This document shows positions 1 to 7,810 of a stretch of 64,000 nt of DNA, piece by piece. Position numbers and translations under genes: made by a program. Below the pieces are notes generated by a model. The model worked only from the letters and a program-made list of their open reading frames with translations, did no database searches and had not been told where the DNA came from. Numbering within the stretch: the stretch's first letter is position 1; each line of letters starts with the position of its first letter. Origin of the DNA: Oscillibacter sp. PC13 (lineage in GTDB: Bacteria > Bacillota > Clostridia > Oscillospirales > Oscillospiraceae); assembly GCF_900115635.1 (NCBI RefSeq), contig NZ_FOXE01000004.1, positions 1 to 64,000 of the forward strand, in the 5' to 3' direction.

Positions 1-86
1 AACGGTTTCGTGTGTACTGTTCCATCCTGATTCAGAATTGCTGCAGCGCTTTTTGACTTTGATACATCGATACCGACAGCAAGCAT
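1..86 (-). CDS. IS110-family transposase, N-terminal part (runs off the window)
   Basis: Read on the minus strand, the segment encodes MLAVGIDVSKSKSAAAILNQ and continues to the window edge. The GIDVSK start is the first acidic motif of the DEDD (RuvC-like) domain of IS110-family recombinases, followed by the usual strand ending in a D-G turn. The start at 86 lies a few bases after GAAGGA; an in-frame ATG at 92 is the alternative. Only about 28 codons are inside the window, so integrity of the rest is unknown. The gene points away from the restriction genes and sits next to a long noncoding stretch, the arrangement expected of an IS110-group element. Confidence 0.75.
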   Translation of the reverse strand, partial: MLAVGIDVSKSKSAAAILNQDGTVHTKP

Positions 87-92
87 TGGCAT

Positions 93-316
93 TCCTTCTT
101 TCGTTTTTGGTATGCGGTTATCCAGCTCTTTCCAAAGTACGCACATATTCAATCGTGAAACGGGAGCTACGTCCCAACTTGCTGAATCGAGCACTAAACG
201 ATGGAGGCTGGCTGACACATTTTACTCCGGGCGTGGTGTCCCAATTCCAGATTTCGTCAGACCGATGCCTCCATCTTAAAGGAAACGAGTAAGGCCGGAT
301 AGACCTTACTCGTACA
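93..316 (-). ncRNA. IS110 noncoding end, candidate bridge-RNA region
   Basis: About 220 bases upstream of the transposase have no convincing reading frame on either strand; a plus-strand frame of 84 codons is antisense and lacks an RBS. IS110-group elements are known to encode the bridge RNA, which binds target and donor DNA, in the noncoding end 5' of the transposase. That is the position here. The stretch contains a 10-bp perfect inverted repeat (285-294/304-313) near the outer end, and an 11-base word (243-253) repeated in flanking DNA at 322-332. The RNA itself is inferred from position, not from a family model. Confidence 0.4.
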
Positions 317-332
317 TTATGAATTCCAGATT
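243..332. repeat. 11-bp direct repeat shared by the IS end and flanking gene DNA
   Basis: AATTCCAGATT occurs at 243-253 inside the IS noncoding end and again at 322-332, at the junction with the interrupted operon. The second copy lies at or just beyond the probable end of the element. This is what a bridge-RNA target guide matching its target would look like. The exact element end is not visible, so both copies might belong to the element. Confidence 0.5.
285..313. repeat. 10-bp inverted repeat near the IS110 outer end
   Basis: ACGAGTAAGG at 285-294 pairs perfectly with CCTTACTCGT at 304-313 around a 9-base loop. It could be the 5' stem-loop of the transcribed bridge RNA or a subterminal repeat of the element. 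No T-run follows on either side, so it is unlikely to be a terminator. Confidence 0.6.
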
Positions 333-406
333 ATGAATATGTGGATGAGGAGCCGGATGCTGTGGACAGCGATGAGGAAGCTGAGGGACAGGAGGGCGAA
401 GAATGA
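323..406 (+). pseudogene. 3' remnant of an operon gene cut by IS110
   Basis: A reading frame opens right after a stop at 320 and encodes IPDYEYVDEEPDAVDSDE plus a further acidic tail, ending at TGA 404-406. The stop overlaps an ATG at 403 in the ATGA arrangement of translationally coupled genes, so this is the genuine end of an upstream operon member. The rest lies beyond the IS110 insertion and outside the window. By context it may be a type I restriction-modification subunit or accessory gene, but the 27 remaining residues do not identify it. Confidence 0.55.
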
Positions 407-455
407 GTGATGATTTCAGCATGCCATTTCCATTCCAGCAGATGATGATGGTTAT

Positions 456-863
456 GTGCTTCTTCAGTGTCCCAATTGCGGTACTTACTTCAAAGCCACC
501 CCATCTGATGTTCAGGATGATGGTGTGTTGGAACTGTTCTGCCCCAGCTGTGGTCTTGCCGGTGAAAGTTACATTACAGAGGATGTTCTTGAACTGGCCA
601 TTGCCATGACAAAGAACAAAGCAATGGATATGATCCATAAAGAATTCAAAAAAATGGAGCGACAGTTCCGTAAGGGACCTGTAACATTCAAAGCCGGAAA
701 ACCACCGAAACATGAGCGCGAAGATCCAATTCGTTCCGGCATTGAGGCAATGGAAATAGCATCATTTCCTTGCTGTCAGCGCACAGCAAAAGTTAAGCCG
801 ATTCTGAAGATGACTGGGTGTTACTGCCCGTTCTGTGGGGTGAAAAATTATGAAGTTGAATAG
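456..863 (+). CDS. zinc-ribbon protein of the restriction operon, 5' end apparently frameshifted
   Basis: The frame encodes about 135 residues starting LLQCPNCGTYF, with cysteine pairs CPNC near residue 5, CPSC near 30, CC near 102 and CPFC near 126. It is probably a two-site zinc-ribbon protein. The GTG at 456 has no ribosome-binding site. The frame stays coding-like further upstream (ISIPADDDGYVLL). A perfectly placed start (AGGAGG, ATG at 403 overlapping the previous stop) opens in another frame with MSDDFSMP. A small indel around 420-428 would join the two. Function is unknown. It overlaps the next gene by 14 bases, consistent with one operon. Confidence 0.6.
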   Translation: MLLQCPNCGTYFKATPSDVQDDGVLELFCPSCGLAGESYITEDVLELAIAMTKNKAMDMIHKEFKKMERQFRKGPVTFKAGKPPKHEREDPIRSGIEAMEIASFPCCQRTAKVKPILKMTGCYCPFCGVKNYEVE

Positions 864-1635
864 AGCCGAACTGCGGAAAATCATGTATGATTTTAACAGC
901 ATCTCAAACCGTCTTTTACAGGCAGACTATAATGATCATACGGGAGTTGTGGGCAAATTCGTTGCTTTCATAAAAGCCACGCCCATTATTTACGATTATG
1001 TCCTTGATTGCGGCTCCTGCGATTGGGATATGGACAAGGCATTCCAAGAAATCCGCCAATCATATGGCAGAAGTATTTTTGCGCTTGGTGATACGGATGA
1101 AGAGGAAGTATATAACGTATTCGCCATCCTCGATTATGTTGCCGAAAAAGGGATAAATGTTTCCCTCGGAATCGCCGCAAGCTATACATCATCTAATAAC
1201 CGTCAGGATAGAACGAAAGCCTTCAATGACCGAGTAGTAATGGTACTGATCCGACATATTGAAAGTTATTTGACAAAGGTGGGAATTGATATGGGGATCG
1301 ATGAAAAAATTACATACTCCATCACAGTGAGCAATGGCCAGGTAAATATCGCAAGTGACAATGCCACTATTACAGCCACAAACAATGTGGGTGTTGATTT
1401 GGCACAACTCGATACACTGATTAACAATGTTCGTTCTGCAGCTGTTGGCATTACCGGCGAGGATGCGGAAACCCTCTCTGATAGTCTGGAGGTTATCGAG
1501 GAACAGGCGAAGTCCGACAAACCGAAGAAAGGTTTTATTAAAACCGCTATTACCGGCATTAAAGCCTTGAAAGGTACAGCAGAATTTGCCGCTGCGGTTG
1601 CCGCACTGGTTCAATTCCTGCAAACTATTCTGTAA
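850..1635 (+). CDS. uncharacterised 261-aa protein between zinc-ribbon gene and hsdR
   Basis: I do not recognise the family. Residues 1-150 are mixed alpha/beta with no clear motif. Around residues 155-180 a beta-rich stretch reads ITYSITVSNGQVNIASDNAT. This NGQVNIASDNATITATNN pattern resembles short motifs I associate with uncharacterised phage-defence and abortive-infection proteins. A lysine-rich segment (DKPKKGF) precedes a hydrophobic C-terminal helix of about 25 residues ending in LVQFLQTIL, perhaps membrane-active. The ATG lies inside the preceding gene and hsdR follows after 20 bases. It is therefore co-transcribed with the restriction subunit and is probably a defence accessory (inference). 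Confidence 0.65.
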   Translation: MKLNRAELRKIMYDFNSISNRLLQADYNDHTGVVGKFVAFIKATPIIYDYVLDCGSCDWDMDKAFQEIRQSYGRSIFALGDTDEEEVYNVFAILDYVAEKGINVSLGIAASYTSSNNRQDRTKAFNDRVVMVLIRHIESYLTKVGIDMGIDEKITYSITVSNGQVNIASDNATITATNNVGVDLAQLDTLINNVRSAAVGITGEDAETLSDSLEVIEEQAKSDKPKKGFIKTAITGIKALKGTAEFAAAVAALVQFLQTIL

Positions 1636-1655
1636 GCATTAGGGGGGTGAACAGC

Positions 1656-4655
1656 GTGAGTTTTACAAACACCAAAGAAAGTGGTCTTGAAGCCCTGATT
1701 GTGAAATGGCTCGTTGACCACAATGGTTACGAAGAAGGCAGCAATGCCGACTACAACAAAGAATACGCCATAGATGAAACCCGTCTGTTCCGTTTCCTAC
1801 AGGACACACAGCCGGAACAGATGGACAAGTTGGGCGTATTCAAATCCGAGCAGAAAAAGCGTCAGTTTCTGAACCGTCTCCAGGGAGAACTCGCCAAGCG
1901 CGGTATCCTTGATGTCCTGCGTAACGGCATCAAGGTGTACCCGGTAGACCTCATCATGTTCTATCTGACACCGACCGAAAACAATGTCAAAGCACGGGAG
2001 ATGTTTGAGAAGAATATCTTCAGCGTGACCCGTCAGCTTCGCTATTCCCAGGGCGCAGGCAAACTGGCACTGGATATGTGCTTATTTATCAACGGTCTGC
2101 CCGTTATCACATTTGAACTGAAGAACCAGCTTACAAAGCAGAATGTGGACGATGCTGTTCAGCAGTATAAGGATGACCGCGATCCCCGTGAGGTACTGTT
2201 CTCCTTCAAACGCTGCATGGTGCATTTTGCCGTTGATGATGCCCATATCAAATTCTGCACCAAGCTGTCCGGCAAAGATAGCTGGTTCCTGCCTTTTGAC
2301 AAGGGCTATAACGATGGTGCTGGAAACCCTCCGAACCCGGATGGCATTATGACCGACTACCTTTGGAAGAACATCCTTACCAAAGCAAAGCTGGCACGTA
2401 TCATCGAAAACTATGCCCAAGTCATTGAAGAAACCGACCCGGAAACCAAAAAGAAGTCCATCAAGCAGGTGTTTCCAAGATACCACCAGCTTGATGTAGT
2501 AGAAAGTCTTCTGGCGGATGTCAAGGCAAACGGCATTGGTACGAGATATCTGATTCAGCATAGTGCTGGCAGCGGTAAGTCAAACTCTATCGCATGGTTG
2601 GCGCATCAGCTAATTGGCCTGGAGAAAGACGGACATCCGATGATTGATTCCGTTATTGTGGTCACTGACCGCCGTATTCTGGACAAGCAGATTCGTGACA
2701 CCATCAAGCAGTTTATGCAGGTAGCCAATACGGTTGCCTGGGCAGAACACGCAGCGGATCTCCGTAAGGCTATTGCGGACGGAAAACGCATCATTGTTAC
2801 CACGATTGAAAAGTTTCCGTATATCGTGCCGGAAATCGGTGCCGAGCATAAGGAAAACCGTTTTGCTATCATTATCGACGAGGCGCATTCTGGTCAGAGC
2901 GGGCGCAATTCTGCTCAGATGAACTTGGCTCTTTCCGGGCTGGCATCTGATGATGAAATGGATAACGAGGACAAAATCAATGCCATGATGGAAGGACGCA
3001 AACTGCTGATCAATGCCAGCTACTTTGCGTTTACTGCTACGCCTAAGAACAAGACTTTGGAGACCTTCGGTGTAGCATACCAGGATGGTGATGAAATTAA
3101 CCATCGTCCGTTCCATGTGTATACCATGAAACAGGCTATTCAAGAGGGATTTATTCTTGATGTTCTGCAGCACTATACCACCATCGACAGCTTCTATAAG
3201 CTGATGAAAACGGTTGAGGATGACCCGATGTTCGCTAAAAAGCGGGCACAGAAGAAACTCCGCTCCTTTGTCGAGAATAATGAGTATACCGTTGCCAAAA
3301 AGGCAGCGATGATGGTGGAGCATTTCCATGAGCAGGTTATTGTCAAAGCGAAAATCGGTGGCCAGGCTCGTGCAATGGTCGTTACACAAAATATTCCTCG
3401 GTGTATCGAATACTACTATGCAATAACCAAGTGTCTTGCAGATAGGCATAGTCCGTATAAGGCAATTATCGCATTCTCTGGTGAGCATAAATACCAAGGG
3501 CAGGAGCCTGCACTTACATCCGCTGCAATAAACGGTTTCCCGGATTCCAAGATTCCCACTACACTGAAGACAGATCCGTACCGCATCCTTATCGTTGCGG
3601 ATATGTATCAGACGGGTTTTGATGAGCCGTTGCTCCATACGATGTATGTAGATAAGACACTGTATGATATTAAGGCTGTGCAGACACTGTCCAGACTGAA
3701 TCGTTGCCACCCGAAAAAACACGATACCTTTGTTTTGGACTTCGCCAACAAGCCGGAAATCATCCAAGCATCCTTCTCAACATACTACCGCACCACTCTT
3801 CTGTCCGGCGAAACTGACCCCAACAAGCTGTACGATCTGATTGCCGTCATGGAAGATTACCAGGTCTATTCGCATGAACAAGCAGACCACCTCGTTAATC
3901 TGTATTTGGATGGAGCGGACAGAGATAAACTTGATCCGATTCTGGATGCCTGCGCTGCCGTTTACAAACAGCTTGATACCGAGGATCAGATCAAGTTTAA
4001 GAGTTCTACGAAGTCTTTTGTGCGTACCTATGGCTTCTTGGGTGCGATTCTCCCGTATGGTAATGCAGAATGGGAAAAGCTGTCCATTTTCCTGAATCTG
4101 CTGATTCCGAAATTACCATCTCCCCGTGAGGATGATTTGTCCCAGGGTATTTTGGAAACTATTGACCTTGAGAGCTATCGAAATGAAGCCCGCGAGGCTG
4201 TTTCCATCAAGTTAGAGGATGAGGATGCAGTTGTTGCTCCCGTGCCTGCTGGAAAGATGGGACATATCGTGCAGCCGGAAATGGATCTACTGTCTGTAAT
4301 CCTGTCTGACTTCAATGATATGTTCGGTAATATCAACTGGAACGACGCTGATAATGTCCGTAGGCAGATTCTTGAAATCCCTGCGATGGTCTCCAAAGAT
4401 GAGAAATATCAGAATGCTATGCGCAACTCCGACGAGCAGAGTGCTCGATTGGAAAGCGAGCGTGCGCTGCGGCAAGTTATTTTTGAAATCATGGCGGACA
4501 ACATGGAGTTGTTCAAACAGTTCCAGGATAACCCGTCCTTCAAAAAGTGTCTCTCTGATTTAGTGTTCAACCTCACCTACAACAAGGAAGGCAAGCCGTA
4601 TGAGGCACCTAATTCTGGCACCTATACGAAAGACAAAACCGAGCAGAAGAAATAA
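1656..4655 (+). CDS. hsdR: type I restriction enzyme R subunit
   Basis: About 1000 residues, the normal HsdR length. In order: a PD-(D/E)XK nuclease with D near residue 140 (LDMCLFINGLP) and ELK near 155; a superfamily-2 translocase with Walker A AGSGKS near 305, DEAH near 410 and FTATPK near 460; and a helical C-terminal region. HsdR translocates and cuts unmodified DNA when bound to HsdM2HsdS. I chose GTG 1656 (SFTNTKESGLE) because AGGGGGG at 1641-1647 is well spaced from it; GTG 1647 overlaps that site. No hsdM or hsdS is inside the window; they may lie beyond the IS110 insertion. The reading frame is intact. Confidence 0.93.
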   Translation: MSFTNTKESGLEALIVKWLVDHNGYEEGSNADYNKEYAIDETRLFRFLQDTQPEQMDKLGVFKSEQKKRQFLNRLQGELAKRGILDVLRNGIKVYPVDLIMFYLTPTENNVKAREMFEKNIFSVTRQLRYSQGAGKLALDMCLFINGLPVITFELKNQLTKQNVDDAVQQYKDDRDPREVLFSFKRCMVHFAVDDAHIKFCTKLSGKDSWFLPFDKGYNDGAGNPPNPDGIMTDYLWKNILTKAKLARIIENYAQVIEETDPETKKKSIKQVFPRYHQLDVVESLLADVKANGIGTRYLIQHSAGSGKSNSIAWLAHQLIGLEKDGHPMIDSVIVVTDRRILDKQIRDTIKQFMQVANTVAWAEHAADLRKAIADGKRIIVTTIEKFPYIVPEIGAEHKENRFAIIIDEAHSGQSGRNSAQMNLALSGLASDDEMDNEDKINAMMEGRKLLINASYFAFTATPKNKTLETFGVAYQDGDEINHRPFHVYTMKQAIQEGFILDVLQHYTTIDSFYKLMKTVEDDPMFAKKRAQKKLRSFVENNEYTVAKKAAMMVEHFHEQVIVKAKIGGQARAMVVTQNIPRCIEYYYAITKCLADRHSPYKAIIAFSGEHKYQGQEPALTSAAINGFPDSKIPTTLKTDPYRILIVADMYQTGFDEPLLHTMYVDKTLYDIKAVQTLSRLNRCHPKKHDTFVLDFANKPEIIQASFSTYYRTTLLSGETDPNKLYDLIAVMEDYQVYSHEQADHLVNLYLDGADRDKLDPILDACAAVYKQLDTEDQIKFKSSTKSFVRTYGFLGAILPYGNAEWEKLSIFLNLLIPKLPSPREDDLSQGILETIDLESYRNEAREAVSIKLEDEDAVVAPVPAGKMGHIVQPEMDLLSVILSDFNDMFGNINWNDADNVRRQILEIPAMVSKDEKYQNAMRNSDEQSARLESERALRQVIFEIMADNMELFKQFQDNPSFKKCLSDLVFNLTYNKEGKPYEAPNSGTYTKDKTEQKK

Positions 4656-4682
4656 AAGGCTGCCTGATTCAAAGATGCGGGC

Positions 4683-4705
4683 TGCTATGCCTAATCAATG
4701 ATAAA
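4683..4705 (+). repeat. attachment-site-like direct repeat, left copy
   Basis: TGCTATGCCTAATCAA followed by TGATAAA matches 13328-13350 at 22 of 23 positions and 8898-8920 at 20 of 23. It lies just after hsdR and marks the left edge of the DUF6076-to-chromate-transporter segment that carries two integrases. It is taken as attL of an integrative element; excision has not been shown. Confidence 0.65.
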
Positions 4706-4708
4706 GCC

Positions 4709-4745
4709 GCTGGGCAAGTCATCACGACTTGCCCAGCAGCGTTTT
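4709..4745. terminator. bidirectional hairpin between hsdR and the DUF6076 gene
   Basis: GCTGGGCAAGTC (4709-4720) pairs with GACTTGCCCAGC (4726-4737) around a 5-base loop and is followed by GCGTTTTAT on the plus strand. It sits between convergent genes just inside the left attachment-like repeat and can serve both. Confidence 0.7.
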
Positions 4746-4771
4746 ATCCATGTTCATTTGCAGGTTAGCTG

Positions 4772-5851
4772 TTACACCTGATCCAGTTTCGTCACGTACT
4801 CAACATCACTCATGTTGCCTGCTAAATACTCCGCCTTCAGTTCCTGAATATACGCCACCTGTCGGTTCCACTTCTCCTCGCTGATCGTCTCCCTCAGCTT
4901 TCTGCTCTTCAGGCGGCCATACGCTCTTGTGTATTCACGGTGGGCAAAGTCCTTGCCATTCTTCTCCCGCTCTTTTCTGTGAGCACCGACCTGACGGCAG
5001 GTGCGGGTAGTCTCTCCCGGTGCCACTCGCTGACAGTACACCGTGTCGTATGCACCAATCGCCAAAAACCACTTGCCGCAGTTGTGGCATTGCCTCGGCA
5101 CATTACCAATCGCCATGCCCCGGTACAGATCCATATACAAAAAGCTGATCAAGTCCTCAAAGGTCATACGCTCTGCCATGAACGGTTGCCCTGTCTTCTT
5201 GTCCCGCTCTACCACAAAGGAGATGCTCACCGGGAAGTTGAGCCTGCGCTCGTTCATGTACGCAAGATCCTCATCGTCCTCCGTCTGCATATAGATCTCC
5301 CGGAAGGATGCTATACACGCTTCGAATGCCGCCGCATACGCCTCCGGTCTGCGGGAGGGCAACTCCTCAAAGTAGTCGGTCAGCATATCGTCCGTGTCAT
5401 ACCGGAACCGTTTGAGATCGTCTGCCAAACGGTCATACATCCCGTGCCAACGGCGCAGGAGTTCATTCTCTGGCGTCCCGACTGTGAGCATACGGTCGAG
5501 CTTCTGCTCGTCACTGCGCAGCTCACGGACGATGCCGCTGACCGAACTCCCGCGCCCTTCCCGGTACGGGATCTTGTTGTACAGCGGAAGCTGCCTGACA
5601 AGTTCCCACGCTCGATCCAATGCCTGAATCGCCATACCTGCGCCGGACGCTGTCCGTGCGGTCAGAAACATATCAAACTCCTGGCTGGCCTGTTGGGTCA
5701 GCTTTTTTATTTCCTCAAAAACCGCAGCGTCCAATTCCATGGCCTCTGCCGCAAAGTACCCCAGCGGATATTCCTCACCTGCAACGATGCAGCTCTTCTT
5801 TCCGAACAGCACATCAAACCGTTCAAAGAAGTGGTCGTTATAGTAGATCAT
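4772..5851 (-). CDS. DUF6076-type protein with a C-terminal zinc finger
   Basis: A 359-aa protein beginning MIYYNDHFFERFDVLFGK. The central region is helical with many charged residues. Near residues 260-300, CHNCGKWF followed by spaced cysteines (VYCQ, TRTCRQVGA) forms a CGNR-like zinc finger, and a basic helical tail follows. The pattern fits the DUF6076 family, common in mobile elements of gut Firmicutes and without assigned function. The start at 5851 is preceded by GAGAGGG; further upstream codons lack such a site. It is transcribed away from the other element genes, next to the left attachment-like repeat. Confidence 0.7.
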   Translation of the reverse strand: MIYYNDHFFERFDVLFGKKSCIVAGEEYPLGYFAAEAMELDAAVFEEIKKLTQQASQEFDMFLTARTASGAGMAIQALDRAWELVRQLPLYNKIPYREGRGSSVSGIVRELRSDEQKLDRMLTVGTPENELLRRWHGMYDRLADDLKRFRYDTDDMLTDYFEELPSRRPEAYAAAFEACIASFREIYMQTEDDEDLAYMNERRLNFPVSISFVVERDKKTGQPFMAERMTFEDLISFLYMDLYRGMAIGNVPRQCHNCGKWFLAIGAYDTVYCQRVAPGETTRTCRQVGAHRKEREKNGKDFAHREYTRAYGRLKSRKLRETISEEKWNRQVAYIQELKAEYLAGNMSDVEYVTKLDQV

Positions 5852-6180
5852 TGTTTCCCTCTCTGTGTTTCCGATGGACTTTAAGTTGTGTACCCAACAA
5901 CCGCCAGAGCTATTGCGCACGGTATTTTGAATATGCTATGCTCTGATTGTACCTGATTGATAGCAGAAAGTCAATCCGGTGCAGACACAGGGAATCAATC
6001 CAGAAGAAAAGAAGGCGATGAACATGGTCCGCTGAAAAAGGAAAGCCGCCAAACTGCTGCAACAGTCCGGCGGCGCGCCGCGTTTCGGAAAACGCAGACT
6101 CCATCTGTGATCAGTCTAACAGAGAGGCCTCCGAAACGCAAACATTTTTTCTCTGAATCTAAATTCACGGAGGTACTGTT
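5852..6180. other. divergent intergenic region with an inverted repeat
   Basis: These 329 bases separate the minus-strand DUF6076 gene from the plus-strand excisionase-like gene and should hold both promoters. GCGTTTCGGA at 6080-6089 is perfectly inverted as TCCGAAACGC at 6130-6139, 40 bases away, a possible binding site for an element regulator. A 75-codon plus-strand frame here (5957-6184) lacks an RBS and coding character. No other gene is seen. Confidence 0.4.
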
Positions 6181-6390
6181 TTGAAAAAGTCTATCTACAC
6201 AAGCTACGACGAACTGCCTCTGCTTCTGAACGTGAAGCAGCTGGCCGACCTGCTGGGCGTCTCCGACTCCAGCGTGTACGAACTCATCCAGGAGGATGGC
6301 TTTCCCTCTCTGCGCATCGGCAAGCGGATCGTCATTCCCAAAGAGGAACTGCGGGTATGGATCTCCGCCCGCACCAAGGAGGTGCAGTGA
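6181..6390 (+). CDS. excisionase-like helix-turn-helix protein
   Basis: A 69-residue protein with a MerR/excisionase-type winged helix: LLNVKQLADLLGVSDSSVYE forms the HTH and GFPSLRIGKRIVIPKEELRVW the wing. This is the HTH_17 pattern of recombination directionality factors and small element regulators. TTG 6181 is the start, with GGAGG at 6169-6173. Its stop overlaps the next ATG (TGATG), so the two genes are coupled. It likely binds DNA at the element ends or at its replication genes; which of the two cannot be told from sequence. Confidence 0.8.
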   Translation: MKKSIYTSYDELPLLLNVKQLADLLGVSDSSVYELIQEDGFPSLRIGKRIVIPKEELRVWISARTKEVQ

Positions 6391-6842
6391 TGCTGCTCTC
6401 TCAGTATGAACAGAGGATGAAAGAAAAGAATTTCTTCCTGCTCCCCAACGCAGTCTTCGATCTGAAGCTGAACGAGTACGAGTTCTACATCTACGCATAC
6501 CTCATCCGCATCGAGGACCGCCGCACCTATCAGTGCATCGTCAGCTACCCCACCATCGCGGAGGCGCTGGGCTTCGCGGTCAACACGGTGGCGAAGTATG
6601 TGCGCACGCTGGAGGAGCGCGGTCTCATCCGTACAGAGCGCACAGAGTTCGTGACCAAGGACGGACGCAAGCGCAACGGCTGTCTGCGGTATCACATCCT
6701 GCCGCTCCGGTTGGCTCTCGACCGTCACAACGAACGGCGGCTGGCGGAACTGGAGCTCACCACTGCGCGGCAGAAAGCGAAGGCGAAAGCTGAAAAGTTG
6801 GGCATCGGGTTCATCCCAGTAGGCGATGAGCAGAGCGCATGA
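6390..6842 (+). CDS. winged-helix replication-initiator-like protein
   Basis: 150 residues. The N-terminal half (FFLLPNAVFDLKLNEYEFYI) resembles the opening of small plasmid Rep and phage replisome-organiser proteins, followed by a helix-turn-helix around residues 50-75 (YPTIAEALGFAVNTVAKYV) and a charged helical tail. The start at 6390 follows AAGGAGG and overlaps the previous stop. HTH_36-type proteins in mobilisable elements act in replication initiation or regulation. The adjacent repeat-bearing noncoding stretch would suit an origin (inference). Confidence 0.65.
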   Translation: MLLSQYEQRMKEKNFFLLPNAVFDLKLNEYEFYIYAYLIRIEDRRTYQCIVSYPTIAEALGFAVNTVAKYVRTLEERGLIRTERTEFVTKDGRKRNGCLRYHILPLRLALDRHNERRLAELELTTARQKAKAKAEKLGIGFIPVGDEQSA

Positions 6843-7231
6843 CTGCCCCGTGTCGGCCTCTGTGGGCCGCTGTGTGCGCCCCTGCGGGGCTGGGCGGAGT
6901 CCCAGCCCCCATAGGGGGATCAAGGGCGATTTTGGGCCGCTGTACACCCCGCTTTTATCTATCGGCAATTTGCACGATCACAGTCATTTTCGCCCTCCAA
7001 ATGGGCGGTCGAAAATGGTGCAGGATAAAGCAGGTGGTCGCTTGCGCCCTTCCTGCGGCTCACATCGCCCCGCAGTGCGGGTCGTTTGTCCATTTTGCCA
7101 GGTGGTCGGAATTTCCGCCCGTGTGCCATGTTAGGTGGTCGGAATGGCGAAAAATACCCGCAAAACCCCGCTGTACAGCCGTTTCCGAAGGTGGCTGTCA
7201 AAGGTGTCTATGAGAAATTATGGAGGTTATT
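6843..7231 (+). other. noncoding stretch with short direct repeats; possible origin or transfer site
   Basis: Nearly 390 bases without a supportable gene. AGGTGGTCGGAAT occurs at 7100-7112 and 7133-7145, 33 bases apart, with a shorter copy AGGTGGTCG at 7032-7040. CCGCTGTACA occurs at 6937-6946 and 7168-7177. The stretch lies between the Rep-like gene and a small probable DNA-binding gene. Iteron-like origins and oriT regions have this look, but the repeats are few, so the role is speculative. Confidence 0.35.
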
Positions 7232-7666
7232 ATGAAACGAAATGATAATTCGCAGAAGTCTGCGCATGAGAAGAAACAGCGCATCCCCGTTTGGCTTTAT
7301 CCCGATACGCTGCGGGCCATCGACACTGCCATGGAGCAGGCCAACTGCAAAAGCCGCAGCGAGTTTTTGGAGAATGCCGCAAGGATGTATGCAGGCTACA
7401 TCTCCGCCAACAATGCGCTGACCTATCTTCCGCCTGTACTGATGTCGGCAGTGCGTGGCGCAGTCCAGGACAGCGAGAACCGCATCGCCCGTCTGCTGTT
7501 CAAGCAGGCGGTGGAGCTGGACATGGTGATGAATGTGGTTGCCGGAACGATGCGAGTCAATCCGGAGACCGTGAAGCAGCTCCGGGCCACCTGCATCGAG
7601 AATGTAAAAAAGACCGGCGGCACTGTCACCTTCGATGCAGCGGTGAAATACCAAAGGGGTGAATGA
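7232..7666 (+). CDS. ribbon-helix-helix-like element protein
   Basis: 144 residues. After a charged N-terminus, IPVWLYPDTLRAIDTAMEQA followed by SRSEFLENAARMYAGY has the strand-helix-helix layout of ribbon-helix-helix proteins. The remainder is helical (NRIARLLFKQAVELDMVMNV). Such proteins act as relaxosome accessory factors, partition proteins or repressors in mobile elements; no relaxase gene is present in this element. ATG 7232 follows GGAGG. The family is not named with confidence. Confidence 0.65.
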   Translation: MKRNDNSQKSAHEKKQRIPVWLYPDTLRAIDTAMEQANCKSRSEFLENAARMYAGYISANNALTYLPPVLMSAVRGAVQDSENRIARLLFKQAVELDMVMNVVAGTMRVNPETVKQLRATCIENVKKTGGTVTFDAAVKYQRGE

Positions 7667-7810
7667 TGTGCGCAGTTCTCTTCCACCAGTGTAGTCGAAA
7701 CAGAATTGTTGCTTTGGTAGAAAATCTGCTGACAGCAAATTATGTGTTGGATATCTGTCCACTCTTCCGGTATTGTGTGTTTGCAAAAAACAGAAATGGA
7801 GGAAGCGACT

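Noticed and set aside
38-292. Plus-strand frame of 84 codons at the left edge.
   Set aside because: Antisense to the IS110 transposase start and noncoding end; no RBS or recognisable product.
2610-3767. Long minus-strand frame (385 codons) inside hsdR.
   Set aside because: Shadow of hsdR codon usage, with no start signals and conserved motifs all on the plus strand. Similar shadows over other genes were discarded.
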